Shown: positions 42,919 to 52,583 of the stretch, piece after piece | Layout of the letters: every line of letters starts with the position of its first letter | Numbering within the stretch: position 1 is the stretch's first letter | Assembly (NCBI RefSeq): GCF_009650215.1 | Contig: NZ_CP045851.1 | Location: 1,217,189-1,281,188 of the forward strand | Origin: Actinomarinicola tropica | Lineage (GTDB): Bacteria; Actinomycetota; Acidimicrobiia; Acidimicrobiales; SKKL01 | Reading direction: 5' to 3' | DNA: 64,000 bases | Program-made: the position numbers and the translations under genes | Notes under the pieces: model-generated | Told to the model about the DNA's origin: nothing | Seen by the model: only the letters and a program-made list of their open reading frames with translations | The model's database searches: none

Positions 42919-44001
42919 ATGCACGACCCCCACATCACCCTCGGCGTGGAGGAGGAGTTCTTCCTCGTCGACCGAGAGTCCGGCGCCCTCGCGTGCCGCA
43001 CGCCCGAGCTCGTGGAGCAGGCGGGGGAGGCTCTCGGCTCGGTCGTCACGAGCGAGCTCATCCTCTGCCAGATCGAGACGGCGACGCCCGTCTGCGCCAC
43101 CCTCGACGAGCTGCGGTACGAGCTCGACCGCCAGCGCACCGCTCTGGCCAAGGTCGCCGACGCCCATGGGCTCGGGGTGCTCGCGGCGGGGACGCACCCG
43201 GTGTCGGGCTGGCGCGAGCAGGAGGTCGACCAGGAGGTCGTGCGCTACGCCGAGCTCGCCGAGCGCTACCGGCACCTCGCGCACCGCCAGATCATCTGCG
43301 GCTGCCACGTCCACCTCGGGCTCGGCGAGCGGTCGGAGGAGATCCGGGTCATGAACCAGCTGCTCGGTTGGCTGCCCACCCTCGTGGCCCTGTCGGCCAG
43401 CTCGCCGTTCTGGCAGGGGGCCGACACCGGCTACAGCGCCTACCGCGTCGAGATGTGGGGTGGATGGCCGACGGCGGGGTTCCCGCCGGTCGTCGAGGAT
43501 CGGGCGGCGTTCGACCGCACCGTCGAGCAGCTCGTCCAGGTCGATGCCATCACCGACGCCTCGAACCTCTACTGGTACGCGCGGCCCTCGCTCCGCCACC
43601 CGACCCTCGAGGTGCGGCCCTGCGACACCATGACCGAGCTCGACGACGTGGTCGCGGTGAGCGGGTTGATCCGCGGCATGGCCGCGACGGCGCTCGGCTC
43701 CGCCGGGATCTCGGTGCCGCACGAGCGGTCGGTGCTCGACGCCGCCATGTGGCGAGCGGCGCGGTTCGGGCTCGAGGAGCAGCTCGTCGACCCGCTCTTC
43801 GTGCGCCTCCGGCCCGCCGCCGAGGTCGTCGAGCACCTGCTCGACTGGGCCCGACCGGGGCTCGAGCAGCACGCCGACGCCGAGCGCGTCGAGGAGGGCA
43901 CCCGGCGCATCGTGGAGCGTGGCACCGGCGCGGCGCGCCAGCGCGAGGTGCTCGAGCGCACCGGCGACCTGGTGGAGGTCACCCGCTCCCTGTTGCTGTG
44001 A
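42919..44001 (+). CDS. YbdK-type carboxylate-amine ligase (GCS2 family)
   Basis: 360 aa, the family's length. ITLGVEEEFFLVDRESGAL, SELILCQIETATPVCATLDEL and GCHVHLGL are the signature segments of the ATP-grasp-like glutamate-cysteine ligase family 2, followed by YSAYRVEMWGGWPTAGFPP, LYWYARPSLRHPTLEVRPCDTM and a helical C terminus. Members join a carboxylate to an amine or make gamma-glutamylcysteine slowly; natural substrates are mostly unknown. TAGAGC at 42907-42912 ends 6 nt before ATG. Confidence 0.92.
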   Translation: MHDPHITLGVEEEFFLVDRESGALACRTPELVEQAGEALGSVVTSELILCQIETATPVCATLDELRYELDRQRTALAKVADAHGLGVLAAGTHPVSGWREQEVDQEVVRYAELAERYRHLAHRQIICGCHVHLGLGERSEEIRVMNQLLGWLPTLVALSASSPFWQGADTGYSAYRVEMWGGWPTAGFPPVVEDRAAFDRTVEQLVQVDAITDASNLYWYARPSLRHPTLEVRPCDTMTELDDVVAVSGLIRGMAATALGSAGISVPHERSVLDAAMWRAARFGLEEQLVDPLFVRLRPAAEVVEHLLDWARPGLEQHADAERVEEGTRRIVERGTGAARQREVLERTGDLVEVTRSLLL

Positions 44002-44020
44002 GCGGGGGTGCTGCGAGTCC

Positions 44021-44926
44021 TCAGGCGTAGGCCGCGAACAGCTCCTCGATGGCCACGAACTGGCCGCCCTTCGTGGAGGACATGACGAGGATGGGCGTCG
44101 TCACCCCGGCGTCGAACCAGGCCTCGACGCCGTCGCGGACCCGGCCGACGGGGCCCGAGAGCGTGCAGTCGTCGAGCCACCGGTCGGTCATGAGGCCCGG
44201 GATCGCCTCGCGGTCCTTGCGCTCGAGCGCGTCCTCGATGGCCGCCATCTCCTCCTCGTAGCCGGCGTCCTTCCAGTAGTTCCGGTAGTTGGGGAGCGCG
44301 ACGTAGCCGGTGAGCGTCGTGCGGTTGACGGCGCGGGCGGCCTCGACGTCGTCGTCGATCACGGTCGGGATCATGTTGCCGACGAAGAACCCGGCGTCGC
44401 GGCGCTCGTCGGGGACGAGCGACAGCGAGTGGCCCATGCGGCTGAGCGACGCGTTCGCCCAGATCGATCCGTCGCCCACCTCGACGGCCAGCTGGACCAT
44501 CTTGTCCCGCAGCGAGGCGAGGACGATCGGCGGGAGCGCACCGGCCTGGCGCTCGGCGGCCCGCAGGCCCTCGACGTAGCTGCGCACGTCGGACAGCGGG
44601 CGCCCGGTGTCGACGCCGAGGCGGCGGGTGACCGGGCCGTGGCTCACACCGATGCCGAGGCGGAACCGGCCGCCGGAGATCTCCTGGATGGTGCCGGCGT
44701 GGGTGGCGAGGTCGGAGCTGTGGCGGAGGTAGATCGGCTGGATCGCGGTGCCGATCTCGATGGTGGAGGTGACGTGGGCGATCCCCTGGGAGAGGCCCAT
44801 GGCGTCACCCATGCTCGGGCAGTAGATGCCCGAGAAGCCTCGACGTTCGATCTCCCGGGCCATGTCGAGGCTGCGCTCCTTCTTGCCGGGGACGGCGACG
44901 AGCGAGACGGCGGGCATGCGGGTCAC
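44021..44926 (-). CDS. LLM-class F420-dependent oxidoreductase
   Basis: 301 aa. The luciferase-like barrel is evident from AREIERRGFSGIYCPSMGDAMG, TIEIGTAIQPIYLRHSSDLATHAGTIQEISGGRFRLGIGVSHGP and RDKMVQLAVEVGDGSIWANAS. The HAxTIQ...GRFRLGIGxS motif is typical of F420-dependent members. Substrate unknown. Starts at GTG 44926 with GGAG 6 nt upstream; ATG 44917 is three codons in. Together with cofC it indicates F420 use. The divergent che operon begins 160 bp away. Confidence 0.9.
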   Translation of the reverse strand: MTRMPAVSLVAVPGKKERSLDMAREIERRGFSGIYCPSMGDAMGLSQGIAHVTSTIEIGTAIQPIYLRHSSDLATHAGTIQEISGGRFRLGIGVSHGPVTRRLGVDTGRPLSDVRSYVEGLRAAERQAGALPPIVLASLRDKMVQLAVEVGDGSIWANASLSRMGHSLSLVPDERRDAGFFVGNMIPTVIDDDVEAARAVNRTTLTGYVALPNYRNYWKDAGYEEEMAAIEDALERKDREAIPGLMTDRWLDDCTLSGPVGRVRDGVEAWFDAGVTTPILVMSSTKGGQFVAIEELFAAYA

Positions 44927-45086
44927 GGGAGGCTCCAGTTCGGTCGGCGTGTCGGGCGACACATCGGACAGTAGGACGTTCGGCCCCACTTGGGTGCCAC
45001 CGGCGGTCGAAGTCTCATCCGGCCCGGCGGTCCGCCGACCGCAGGCCCCGTGACGCACGGACAGCATCGCCCCGAAGGACACCGGC

Positions 45087-47378
45087 ATGGATGACGACAT
45101 GATCGACGAGGTGGTCGGCGAGTTCCTCGTCGAGAGCTACGAGGCCCTCGACCAGCTCGACCAGGACCTGCTGGCGCTCGAGGACGACGCGTCCCCGGAG
45201 ACGCTCGCCGCGATCTTCCGCACGATGCACACGATCAAGGGGACCTGCGGGTTCCTCGGGTTCGCGCACCTGGAGTCGGTCGCCCACGCCGCGGAGAACC
45301 TCCTGTCGCCCCTGCGCGACGGCGAGCTCGCGGTCACGCCGGAGATCACGACCGTGCTCCTCAGCGCCGTCGACGCGGTGCGCGCCATGCTCGTCATGAT
45401 CGAGCGCACCGGCGGCGACGGCGAGTCGGAGCACCCCGAGCTGGTGGCCGAGCTGCAGCGCCTCCAGGACCCCGCCGAGAGCACCCCGCCCCCGCCGCCC
45501 CGCGTCGGCGATCTGCTGGTCGAGAAGGCCGGCGTCCGGCCCGAGGACGTCGAGCTGGCCATCAGCGAGCAGGCGCTCGGCGACGAGCGACCCATCGGCG
45601 AGATCCTCGTCGACCACGGGGTCGTCGCCGCCGAGGAGGTCGAGGCCGCGCTGAACACCCAGTCGGAGCACAAGGGCGCCGCGCTGTCGGAGTCGACCAT
45701 CCGCGTCGACGTCCGGCTGCTCGACGACCTGATGAACCTGGTCGGCGAGCTCGTGCTCGCCCGCAACCAGATCGTGCAGCTGTCGGGCGCCGCCGACGAC
45801 GAGTCCCTCACCGTCCCGGCCCAGCGGCTGAACCACATCACGACCGAGCTGCAGGAGGGTGTCATGCGCACCCGGATGCAGCCGATCGGCAACGTCTGGA
45901 ACAAGTTCCCCCGCGTCGTCCGCGACCTGGCCCACTCGTTCGGCAAGCAGGTCCAGATCGAGATGGACGGTGCCGACACCGAGCTCGACAAGACGATCGT
46001 CGAGGCGATCAAGGACCCCCTCACCCACCTCGTCCGCAACTCGGTCGACCACGGGATCGAGACGCCCGAGCAGCGGCGGGAGCGGGGCAAGTCGCCCGAC
46101 GGCCGCCTGACCCTGCGCGCCTTCCACGAGGGCGGGCAGGTGATCATCGAGATCGCCGACGACGGTGCCGGCATCGACGTGACCCGCGTCGGCGCCAAGG
46201 CCGTCGAGCGCGGGCTCATCACGCCCGACGCCCTCGACTCGATGAGCCAGCGCGAGCTCGTGAACCTCATCTTCCTGCCCGGCTTCTCGACCGCCGAGGT
46301 GGTCACGAACGTGTCGGGCCGCGGCGTGGGCATGGACGTCGTGAAGACGAACATCGAGCGCATCGGCGGCACGCTCGACGTGACGACCGAGCGGGGCCAG
46401 GGCTCGACCTTCCGCATCAAGATCCCCCTGACGCTCGCGATCATCCCGGCGCTGGTCGTCGGCTGTGGGGAGGAGCGCTTCGCGATCCCGCAGGTGAGCC
46501 TCCTCGAGCTGGTGCGCATCGACGGCGCCCGCCTCGGCACCGAGATCGAGTGGATCCACGGCGCGCCGGTGCACCGCCTCCGCGGCCGCCTGCTGCCCGT
46601 CGTCGACCTGGCGACGGAGCTGCAGCTCGGCGGCGTCCCGCTCGCCGAGCGCCCTGCCGTGAACATGGTGGTGCTCCAGGCCGACGGGCGCCGGTTCGGC
46701 CTCGTCGTCGACGAGATCACCGACACCCAGGAGATCGTCGTCAAGCCGCTCGGGACCCAGGTCAGCGAGCTCGGCGTCTTCGCCGGTGCGACGACCATGG
46801 GCGACGGCCGCGTGGCGTTGATCCTCGACGTGCTCGGGTTGGCCCAGCGGGCCCACATCGTCACCGAGGGCGCCGACGGCCTGTCCGACGCGGTCGACGA
46901 GCTCGGCACCGACGTGGCCGCCGAGCGCGACACGGTGCTCGTCGTCGACGTCGGCGGCGGTCACCGGGCCGCAGTCGCGCTGTCCACGGTCGCCCGCCTC
47001 GAGCAGCTGGCCTGCCGCGACGTCGAGTCGAGCTCGCAGGGCCCGGTCGTGCAGTACCGGGGCGAGCTCCTCCCGCTCGTCCCGCTGGCCGCCGCAGCGG
47101 GCATCGGCACCCCCACGCCGATCGCCCGGGGCGAGGAGGGCCTCCTCGAGGTCGTCGTCTGCTCCGGCCCCGGCGGCCAGATCGGCCTCGTCGTCGACCG
47201 CATCGTCGACATCGTCGAGGAGAACATCAGCGCCAGCCGCACCGGCGACGCCGCCAACGGGGCGACCTTCGTCGCCGTCGTCGGCGGCCAGGTCACCGAC
47301 GTGGTGGACGTCGACGCCCTGGTGGGCACCCACGCCCACTCGCGGCCCTACGAGCTGCTCGCGCCGGTCGCGGGCTGA
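45087..47378 (+). CDS. cheA: chemotaxis histidine kinase CheA with MshEN-like insert
   Basis: 763 aa. The HPt domain holds phospho-acceptor His48 (RTMHTIKGTCGFLGF). Residues about 139-197 carry two RxGxxL-type motifs (RVGDLLVEKAGV... RPIGEILVDHGVV) like MshEN/GspE-N modules, where a CheY-binding P2 domain is expected. Dimerisation (LLDDLMNLVGELVLARNQI), ATPase (LVRNSVDHGIE; GRGVGMDVVKTNIERIGG) and CheW-like regulatory domains follow. A second CheW-like segment is at the C terminus (VVDVGGGHRAAVALSTVARLE...). It is the first gene of an eight-gene operon. A CAGCAT hexamer lies near 45062. Confidence 0.95.
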   Translation: MDDDMIDEVVGEFLVESYEALDQLDQDLLALEDDASPETLAAIFRTMHTIKGTCGFLGFAHLESVAHAAENLLSPLRDGELAVTPEITTVLLSAVDAVRAMLVMIERTGGDGESEHPELVAELQRLQDPAESTPPPPPRVGDLLVEKAGVRPEDVELAISEQALGDERPIGEILVDHGVVAAEEVEAALNTQSEHKGAALSESTIRVDVRLLDDLMNLVGELVLARNQIVQLSGAADDESLTVPAQRLNHITTELQEGVMRTRMQPIGNVWNKFPRVVRDLAHSFGKQVQIEMDGADTELDKTIVEAIKDPLTHLVRNSVDHGIETPEQRRERGKSPDGRLTLRAFHEGGQVIIEIADDGAGIDVTRVGAKAVERGLITPDALDSMSQRELVNLIFLPGFSTAEVVTNVSGRGVGMDVVKTNIERIGGTLDVTTERGQGSTFRIKIPLTLAIIPALVVGCGEERFAIPQVSLLELVRIDGARLGTEIEWIHGAPVHRLRGRLLPVVDLATELQLGGVPLAERPAVNMVVLQADGRRFGLVVDEITDTQEIVVKPLGTQVSELGVFAGATTMGDGRVALILDVLGLAQRAHIVTEGADGLSDAVDELGTDVAAERDTVLVVDVGGGHRAAVALSTVARLEQLACRDVESSSQGPVVQYRGELLPLVPLAAAAGIGTPTPIARGEEGLLEVVVCSGPGGQIGLVVDRIVDIVEENISASRTGDAANGATFVAVVGGQVTDVVDVDALVGTHAHSRPYELLAPVAG

Positions 47379-47392
47379 GACGAGGACGAGAG

Positions 47393-47824
47393 ATGCAGTA
47401 CGGAACCTTCACCCTCGACGGCCTCCTCTTCGGGATCGAGGTCAGCCGGATCCAGGAGGTCATCCGCGCCCAGCAGATGACCCGGGTGCCGCTCGCCGCC
47501 TCGGTGATCGGCGGCCTCATCAACCTGCGGGGCGAGATCGTCACCGCTGTCGACCTCCGGCGTCGCCTCGAGCTGCCGCCCCGGGCCGACGGCGTGCCCC
47601 CCATGAACGTCGTGGTGCGCACCCGTGACGGCGCCGTGAGCCTCCTCGTCGACGAGATCGGCGACGTGGTCGAGGTGTCGGCCGACTCCTTCGAGGAGCC
47701 GCCCGGCACCGTCAGCGGCGTCGCCCTCTCGCTGATCCGCGGCGCCCACAAGCTCGACGGCCGGCTCCTGCTCGTGCTCGACACCGACCGCGCCATCCAC
47801 GTCTCGGCCCTCCAGCCGGCGTAG
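47393..47824 (+). CDS. cheW: chemotaxis coupling protein CheW
   Basis: 143 aa, a single CheW domain that couples receptors to CheA. FTLDGLLFGIEVSRIQEVIRAQ, VIGGLINLRGEIVTAVDLRRRL, VSLLVDEIGDVVEV and LLLVLDTDRAI are the standard strands. It follows cheA by 14 bp, preceded by an ACGAGGACGAGAG purine tract that includes the ribosome binding site. Confidence 0.95.
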   Translation: MQYGTFTLDGLLFGIEVSRIQEVIRAQQMTRVPLAASVIGGLINLRGEIVTAVDLRRRLELPPRADGVPPMNVVVRTRDGAVSLLVDEIGDVVEVSADSFEEPPGTVSGVALSLIRGAHKLDGRLLLVLDTDRAIHVSALQPA

Positions 47825-47869
47825 CGGACCCCACCCCCCAGCCCACCCACTTAGACACGGGAAAGATCG

Positions 47870-49405
47870 ATGAGCACCACCTCCAGCCACATGACACTCG
47901 CCCGCCGCATCGCCCTGGCCCTCGGGGCCATCGGCGTCGTCGTCGTCGTCGCCGGCGCGCTCCTGCTCCAGGGCACGGGCACCGTCCGCGGCGGCGTCGA
48001 CGAGCTGACCGACCGCCAGCACGTGAAGGATCTCGTCGCCGAGGCCCAGCTGCTGCTGTCCGACTCGCACGTGAACGCGCTGATGCTGGTCGTCACCCAG
48101 GACGCCAGCGAGGAGCGCACGGCGGAGCTCACCGCCATCGGCGACCGGATCGACGAGATCGCCGCCGAGCTCGACACGATGGACCACAGCCCCGAGGCCC
48201 GCGCCGCGCTCGACACCTTCCTCGGGTACCGGGCGACGCTCGCCGAGAGCACCGAGACCCAGGACGCTCTCCGCGGCGAGGGGAGCGTCGACCTCGGCGC
48301 CCTCGTGTCGGCCGACGCCGTCGAGCTCGCCACCCTCACGGTCGAGGCCCTCGACGAGCTGAGCGTCGCCACGGAGGCGTCGGCCCGCGCCGCCGAGGCC
48401 GGGGTCGACAGCACCTACGGCGACGTGCGTCGCAACGCGCTGCTCGCCGCCGGTGTGGCCCTCGTGATCGCTGCGCTCGCCGCCTTCTGGTTGACGCGGA
48501 GCGTGTCGTCGGCGGTGCGTCGTTCGGCGGAGGCGCTGGGTCGTTCGTCGTCGTCGTTGGGTGCGGTGTCGTCCCAGTTGGGGTCGAACGCGCAGGAGAC
48601 GGCGGCGCAGGCGGGTGTGGTGTCGGCGGCGGCGGAGCAGGTGTCGGCGAACGTGTCGACGGTGGCGACCGCGGTCGAGGAGTTCGGTGCGTCGATCGGT
48701 GAGATCGCGGCGAACGCGAACGAGGCGGCGGGTGTGGCGGCTCGTGCGGTGTCGGCGGCGGAGACGACGAACGCGACGGTGTCGAAGCTGGGTGCGTCCT
48801 CGGCGGAGATCGGTGAGGTGATCGAGGTGATCACCTCGATCGCGGAGCAGACGAACCTGTTGGCGTTGAACGCGACGATCGAGGCGGCTCGTGCGGGTGA
48901 GGCCGGCAAGGGGTTCGCGGTGGTGGCCAACGAGGTCAAGGAGCTGGCGAAGCAGACGGCGGAGGCGACCGAGGCGATCTCGGGGAAGATCGCGGCGATC
49001 CAGACCGATTCGTCGGGTGCGGTGGATGCGATCGCGGAGATCTCCGAGATCATCGATCGGGTCGCGACGTTGCAGACGACGATCGCGTCGGCGGTCGAGG
49101 AGCAGACGGCGACGACCAACGAGATCTCGCGGTCGGTGACCGAGGCGGCTCGTGGGTCGGCGGAGATCGCCGAGAACATCACCTCGGTGGCCTCGGCGGC
49201 GCGGTCGACGACCGCGGGTGCGGAGTCGACCCATGCCGCGGCCGGCGAGCTGGCCCGGGTCGCCGCCGAGCTGCAGGCCCTCGTCGGCGCCGCCCACAGC
49301 ACCGACGACACCCCCACCGGACCCACCGCCCCCGAGGCGCCGGTGGCCCGCCCCGACACCGTCGACGAGTGGTCGGCCCCCACCCCCTCCTTCCAGCCCG
49401 CCTGA
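47870..49405 (+). CDS. methyl-accepting chemotaxis protein 1
   Basis: 511 aa. A transmembrane helix near the N terminus ([20 protein letters not shown]) is followed by a helical sensor region (about residues 30-180, four-helix-bundle-like, with [22 protein letters not shown]), a second helix ([17 protein letters not shown]) and the cytoplasmic signalling domain with [42 protein letters not shown]. Codons within the signalling part (48488 to about 49230) prefer GCG, TCG, GGT, GTG and TTG, unlike the GCC/CTC/GTC habit before it. From 48488 to 49339 it is identical in DNA to the next gene. Confidence 0.94.
   Translation: MSTTSSHMTLARRIALALGAIGVVVVVAGALLLQGTGTVRGGVDELTDRQHVKDLVAEAQLLLSDSHVNALMLVVTQDASEERTAELTAIGDRIDEIAAELDTMDHSPEARAALDTFLGYRATLAESTETQDALRGEGSVDLGALVSADAVELATLTVEALDELSVATEASARAAEAGVDSTYGDVRRNALLAAGVALVIAALAAFWLTRSVSSAVRRSAEALGRSSSSLGAVSSQLGSNAQETAAQAGVVSAAAEQVSANVSTVATAVEEFGASIGEIAANANEAAGVAARAVSAAETTNATVSKLGASSAEIGEVIEVITSIAEQTNLLALNATIEAARAGEAGKGFAVVANEVKELAKQTAEATEAISGKIAAIQTDSSGAVDAIAEISEIIDRVATLQTTIASAVEEQTATTNEISRSVTEAARGSAEIAENITSVASAARSTTAGAESTHAAAGELARVAAELQALVGAAHSTDDTPTGPTAPEAPVARPDTVDEWSAPTPSFQPA
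48488..49339 (+). repeat. 852-bp direct repeat, copy 1 (MCP signalling cassette)
   Basis: By eye identical base for base to 50058-50909 (offset 1570). It begins at the end of the second membrane helix (TGGTTGACGCGG) and ends in the Pro/Ala-rich tail, and so covers the whole signalling domain. Flanks diverge abruptly on both sides. No transposase or terminal inverted repeat is present. Confidence 0.92.
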
Positions 49406-49436
49406 GCGCGGCCCACACCGCAGGCAGGTCACTGAC

Positions 49437-50996
49437 ATGGCACACCTCACCATCGGACGACGCATCACCTTGACCCTCGTGGGGCTCGGCGTCGCCGTGC
49501 TCATCGCCGGCCTCGTGGTGATCAACGGCACCGCGACCGTCCACGAGCAGACCGAGGCGCTCGCCTCCCAGAAGGACCTGCAGATCCAGGCGGAGGAGAT
49601 CCAGACGCTCCTCCAGGAGAGCTACGTGTCGATCATGGCCCTGGCCATGGGCATCACGGGCGAGGAGGGCCAGGAGAGCCCGATCGAGGGCATGATCGCC
49701 GTCGAGGAGCAGCTCGACGCCATCGCCGCCGAGCTCGACGCGGCCGAGATGAGCCCCGAGGCGCGCGAGCACCTCGACGTCTTCCTCGACTACCGGGCCG
49801 AGTCGGCCGCCAGCCGGGCCGAGTGGCTCCCGCTCGTCGAGTCGGGTGACGTGGCCTCCGCGATGCCGATCCTGTTCGCACCGGAGAGCATCGACTCGGC
49901 CACCGCGGCCGGCACGTCGCTCGAGGGCTTCGCGTCGGCGATCGACCGCTCGGTCGCCGACCGGCTCGCCGCCTCGAAGGACACCTACAGCGACGTGCGC
50001 CGCAACTCGGTGCTCGTCGGTGCCCTCGCGCTGCTGCTCGGCGTGGCCGGCGGGCTGTGGTTGACGCGGAGCGTGTCGTCGGCGGTGCGTCGTTCGGCGG
50101 AGGCGCTGGGTCGTTCGTCGTCGTCGTTGGGTGCGGTGTCGTCCCAGTTGGGGTCGAACGCGCAGGAGACGGCGGCGCAGGCGGGTGTGGTGTCGGCGGC
50201 GGCGGAGCAGGTGTCGGCGAACGTGTCGACGGTGGCGACCGCGGTCGAGGAGTTCGGTGCGTCGATCGGTGAGATCGCGGCGAACGCGAACGAGGCGGCG
50301 GGTGTGGCGGCTCGTGCGGTGTCGGCGGCGGAGACGACGAACGCGACGGTGTCGAAGCTGGGTGCGTCCTCGGCGGAGATCGGTGAGGTGATCGAGGTGA
50401 TCACCTCGATCGCGGAGCAGACGAACCTGTTGGCGTTGAACGCGACGATCGAGGCGGCTCGTGCGGGTGAGGCCGGCAAGGGGTTCGCGGTGGTGGCCAA
50501 CGAGGTCAAGGAGCTGGCGAAGCAGACGGCGGAGGCGACCGAGGCGATCTCGGGGAAGATCGCGGCGATCCAGACCGATTCGTCGGGTGCGGTGGATGCG
50601 ATCGCGGAGATCTCCGAGATCATCGATCGGGTCGCGACGTTGCAGACGACGATCGCGTCGGCGGTCGAGGAGCAGACGGCGACGACCAACGAGATCTCGC
50701 GGTCGGTGACCGAGGCGGCTCGTGGGTCGGCGGAGATCGCCGAGAACATCACCTCGGTGGCCTCGGCGGCGCGGTCGACGACCGCGGGTGCGGAGTCGAC
50801 CCATGCCGCGGCCGGCGAGCTGGCCCGGGTCGCCGCCGAGCTGCAGGCCCTCGTCGGCGCCGCCCACAGCACCGACGACACCCCCACCGGACCCACCGCC
50901 CCCGAGGCGGCGACCCCTCATCAGGCGCCCGTGGCGACCGACGAGAGGTGGGCCACACCCACCGGCTTCGACGCCATCGGAGCGGTCGGCCGCTGA
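49437..50996 (+). CDS. methyl-accepting chemotaxis protein 2
   Basis: 519 aa, the same build as its neighbour: membrane helix ([18 protein letters not shown]), a distinct helical sensor region ([43 protein letters not shown]), second helix ([15 protein letters not shown]), then a signalling domain identical in DNA to MCP 1. Only the sensor regions and the last 20 residues differ. Thus the two receptors should send the same output for different inputs. AGGCAGG lies about 8 nt before ATG 49437; the gene follows MCP 1 by 31 bp. Confidence 0.94.
   Translation: MAHLTIGRRITLTLVGLGVAVLIAGLVVINGTATVHEQTEALASQKDLQIQAEEIQTLLQESYVSIMALAMGITGEEGQESPIEGMIAVEEQLDAIAAELDAAEMSPEAREHLDVFLDYRAESAASRAEWLPLVESGDVASAMPILFAPESIDSATAAGTSLEGFASAIDRSVADRLAASKDTYSDVRRNSVLVGALALLLGVAGGLWLTRSVSSAVRRSAEALGRSSSSLGAVSSQLGSNAQETAAQAGVVSAAAEQVSANVSTVATAVEEFGASIGEIAANANEAAGVAARAVSAAETTNATVSKLGASSAEIGEVIEVITSIAEQTNLLALNATIEAARAGEAGKGFAVVANEVKELAKQTAEATEAISGKIAAIQTDSSGAVDAIAEISEIIDRVATLQTTIASAVEEQTATTNEISRSVTEAARGSAEIAENITSVASAARSTTAGAESTHAAAGELARVAAELQALVGAAHSTDDTPTGPTAPEAATPHQAPVATDERWATPTGFDAIGAVGR
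50058..50909 (+). repeat. 852-bp direct repeat, copy 2 (MCP signalling cassette)
   Basis: The second copy, identical to 48488-49339 as read. Both copies lie in the same reading frame within their genes and replace the host's usual codon choice up to about 50800, after which normal codon use resumes within the repeat. Confidence 0.92.
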
Positions 50997-51015
50997 GCCG
51001 ACGCGAGGAGCAGCC

Positions 51016-51408
51016 ATGAGCACCTCAGAGCAGATCGACCATCGGGCCCTCGTCATCGACGATTCGTCGGCGATGCGGATGATCCTCAGCCGGATCATGA
51101 AGGGCCTGGGCTTCGAGGTGCACCAGGCCTGCAACGGCGTGGAGGCCCTCTCCCGACTGGACGAGGTCGCGGGCATCCGCGTCGCCCTCGTGGATTGGAA
51201 CATGCCGGAGATGGACGGAGTGGAGTTCGTGCGCACCGTGCGGGCCCGAGGGGATCGTCAGCTGAAGGTGCTGATGGTCACCTCGGAGTCCGACGTCGCA
51301 CGCATGCAGTCGGCCCTCGAGGCCGGCGCCGACGAGTACGCGATGAAGCCGTTCGACGCCGGGATCATCCGGGACAAGCTCGAGCTGCTCGGGCTGGTCG
51401 GCACGTGA
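51016..51408 (+). CDS. cheY: CheY response regulator
   Basis: 130 aa, a stand-alone receiver. Asp15-Asp16 form the acidic pocket, phospho-acceptor Asp60 lies in VALVDWNMPEMDG, and Thr/Lys switch residues in VTSESDVARM and YAMKPFD. GAGGAG lies 5 nt before ATG 51016. It is the output regulator for CheA; no FliM is in the window, so the motility device is unseen. Coupled to cheB by GTGA. Confidence 0.95.
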   Translation: MSTSEQIDHRALVIDDSSAMRMILSRIMKGLGFEVHQACNGVEALSRLDEVAGIRVALVDWNMPEMDGVEFVRTVRARGDRQLKVLMVTSESDVARMQSALEAGADEYAMKPFDAGIIRDKLELLGLVGT

Positions 51409-52583
51409 GCCCCCAGCTGCCCGGACGTCGCGCCCGCGTCCTCATCACCGACGACGCGGTCGTCGTGCGCCGGTTGGTGTCCGACGTGCTCGACGCCGTC
51501 CCGACGATCGACGTGGTCGGCACCGCCCCCAACGGGCGGATCGCCCTCCAGAAGATCCCCCAGCTCGCACCCGACATCGTGATCCTCGACGTCGAGATGC
51601 CCGACATGGACGGGATCCAGACGCTCACCGCCATCCGCGAGGAGCACCCCGACCTGCCGGTCGTCATGTTCAGCACGCTCACCGAGCGCGGCGCTTCGAT
51701 CACCCTCGAGGCGCTGATGCGAGGGGCCAACGACTACGTGACCAAGCCGGCGAACGTCGGCAGCGTCGCCGAGGCGATGGAGCGGGTGCGGGCCGAGCTC
51801 GTGCCGAGGATCCATGCCCTCTGCGGCGTCCAGGAGGCGTCCGCCGCCCCACCGGCGCGGACGTCGCCACTCGACGCCCGTCGCATCCGCCGGGGCGCGC
51901 TCGGCGCCGACGCACCGGCCGCGACGCCCGCGGCCGCCCCACCGGCCCGGCCCGCCGCCGGCGGCCCGGCCCCCCGGGTCGACCTCGTCGTCATCGGCGT
52001 CTCGACCGGAGGACCCAACGCGCTCGCGGCGATGATCCCGGCCCTCCCGGCCGACCTGCCGGTGCCGGTGCTCGTCGTGCAGCACATGCCGCCGATGTTC
52101 ACGCGGCTGCTCGCCGAGCGCCTCGACGCGCACACGCCGCTGCAGGTCGCCGAGGCCGCAGGTGGCGAGCACCTCGCTGCCGGGCGGTGCTGGATCGCGC
52201 CGGGCGACCGCCACCTCGAGGTCGCGGCGGACCCCGCTGGCGGGCTGCGCCTCGTCACCCACGACGGCCCGCGCGAGAACTCGTGCCGTCCGGCGGTCGA
52301 CGTGCTGTTCCGCTCGGCCGCGGCCACCGTCGGCCGCCACGTGCTCGGGGTCGTCATGACCGGCATGGGCCACGACGGCCTGCGTGGCAGCGACGACCTC
52401 GTCGGTGCCGGTGCGCGCGTCATCGCCCAGGACGAGGCCACGAGCGTCGTGTGGGGCATGCCGGGTGCCGTCGTGGAGGCCGGGCTCGCCGAGACCGTGC
52501 TCCCGCTCGACCAGATCGCAGGTGCGATCGCCCGCCGCGTGGCCGCCGGTCGCGTCGTGGGTGCCGCCGGAGGCCGCTCGTGA
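51405..52583 (+). CDS. cheB: CheB protein-glutamate methylesterase
   Basis: 392 aa. The N-terminal receiver domain (VLITDDAVVVRRLV, DIVILDVEMPDMDG) is joined by an Ala/Pro-rich linker (about residues 140-190) to the methylesterase domain with the catalytic triad: GVSTGGPNAL (Ser), VVQHMPPMFT (His) and VMTGMGHDGLRG (Asp). It demethylates the MCPs for adaptation. Starts at GTG 51405, overlapping the cheY stop. Confidence 0.95.
   Translation: MSPQLPGRRARVLITDDAVVVRRLVSDVLDAVPTIDVVGTAPNGRIALQKIPQLAPDIVILDVEMPDMDGIQTLTAIREEHPDLPVVMFSTLTERGASITLEALMRGANDYVTKPANVGSVAEAMERVRAELVPRIHALCGVQEASAAPPARTSPLDARRIRRGALGADAPAATPAAAPPARPAAGGPAPRVDLVVIGVSTGGPNALAAMIPALPADLPVPVLVVQHMPPMFTRLLAERLDAHTPLQVAEAAGGEHLAAGRCWIAPGDRHLEVAADPAGGLRLVTHDGPRENSCRPAVDVLFRSAAATVGRHVLGVVMTGMGHDGLRGSDDLVGAGARVIAQDEATSVVWGMPGAVVEAGLAETVLPLDQIAGAIARRVAAGRVVGAAGGRS

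Noticed and set aside
48415-50896. Long minus-strand frames over both MCP genes
   Set aside because: They arise because the repeated cassette has unusual third positions; both copies give the same shadow protein with no motif.
48488-50909. Direct repeat as an insertion sequence or composite transposon
   Set aside because: Each copy is an in-frame signalling domain; there is no transposase, terminal inverted repeat or target duplication.
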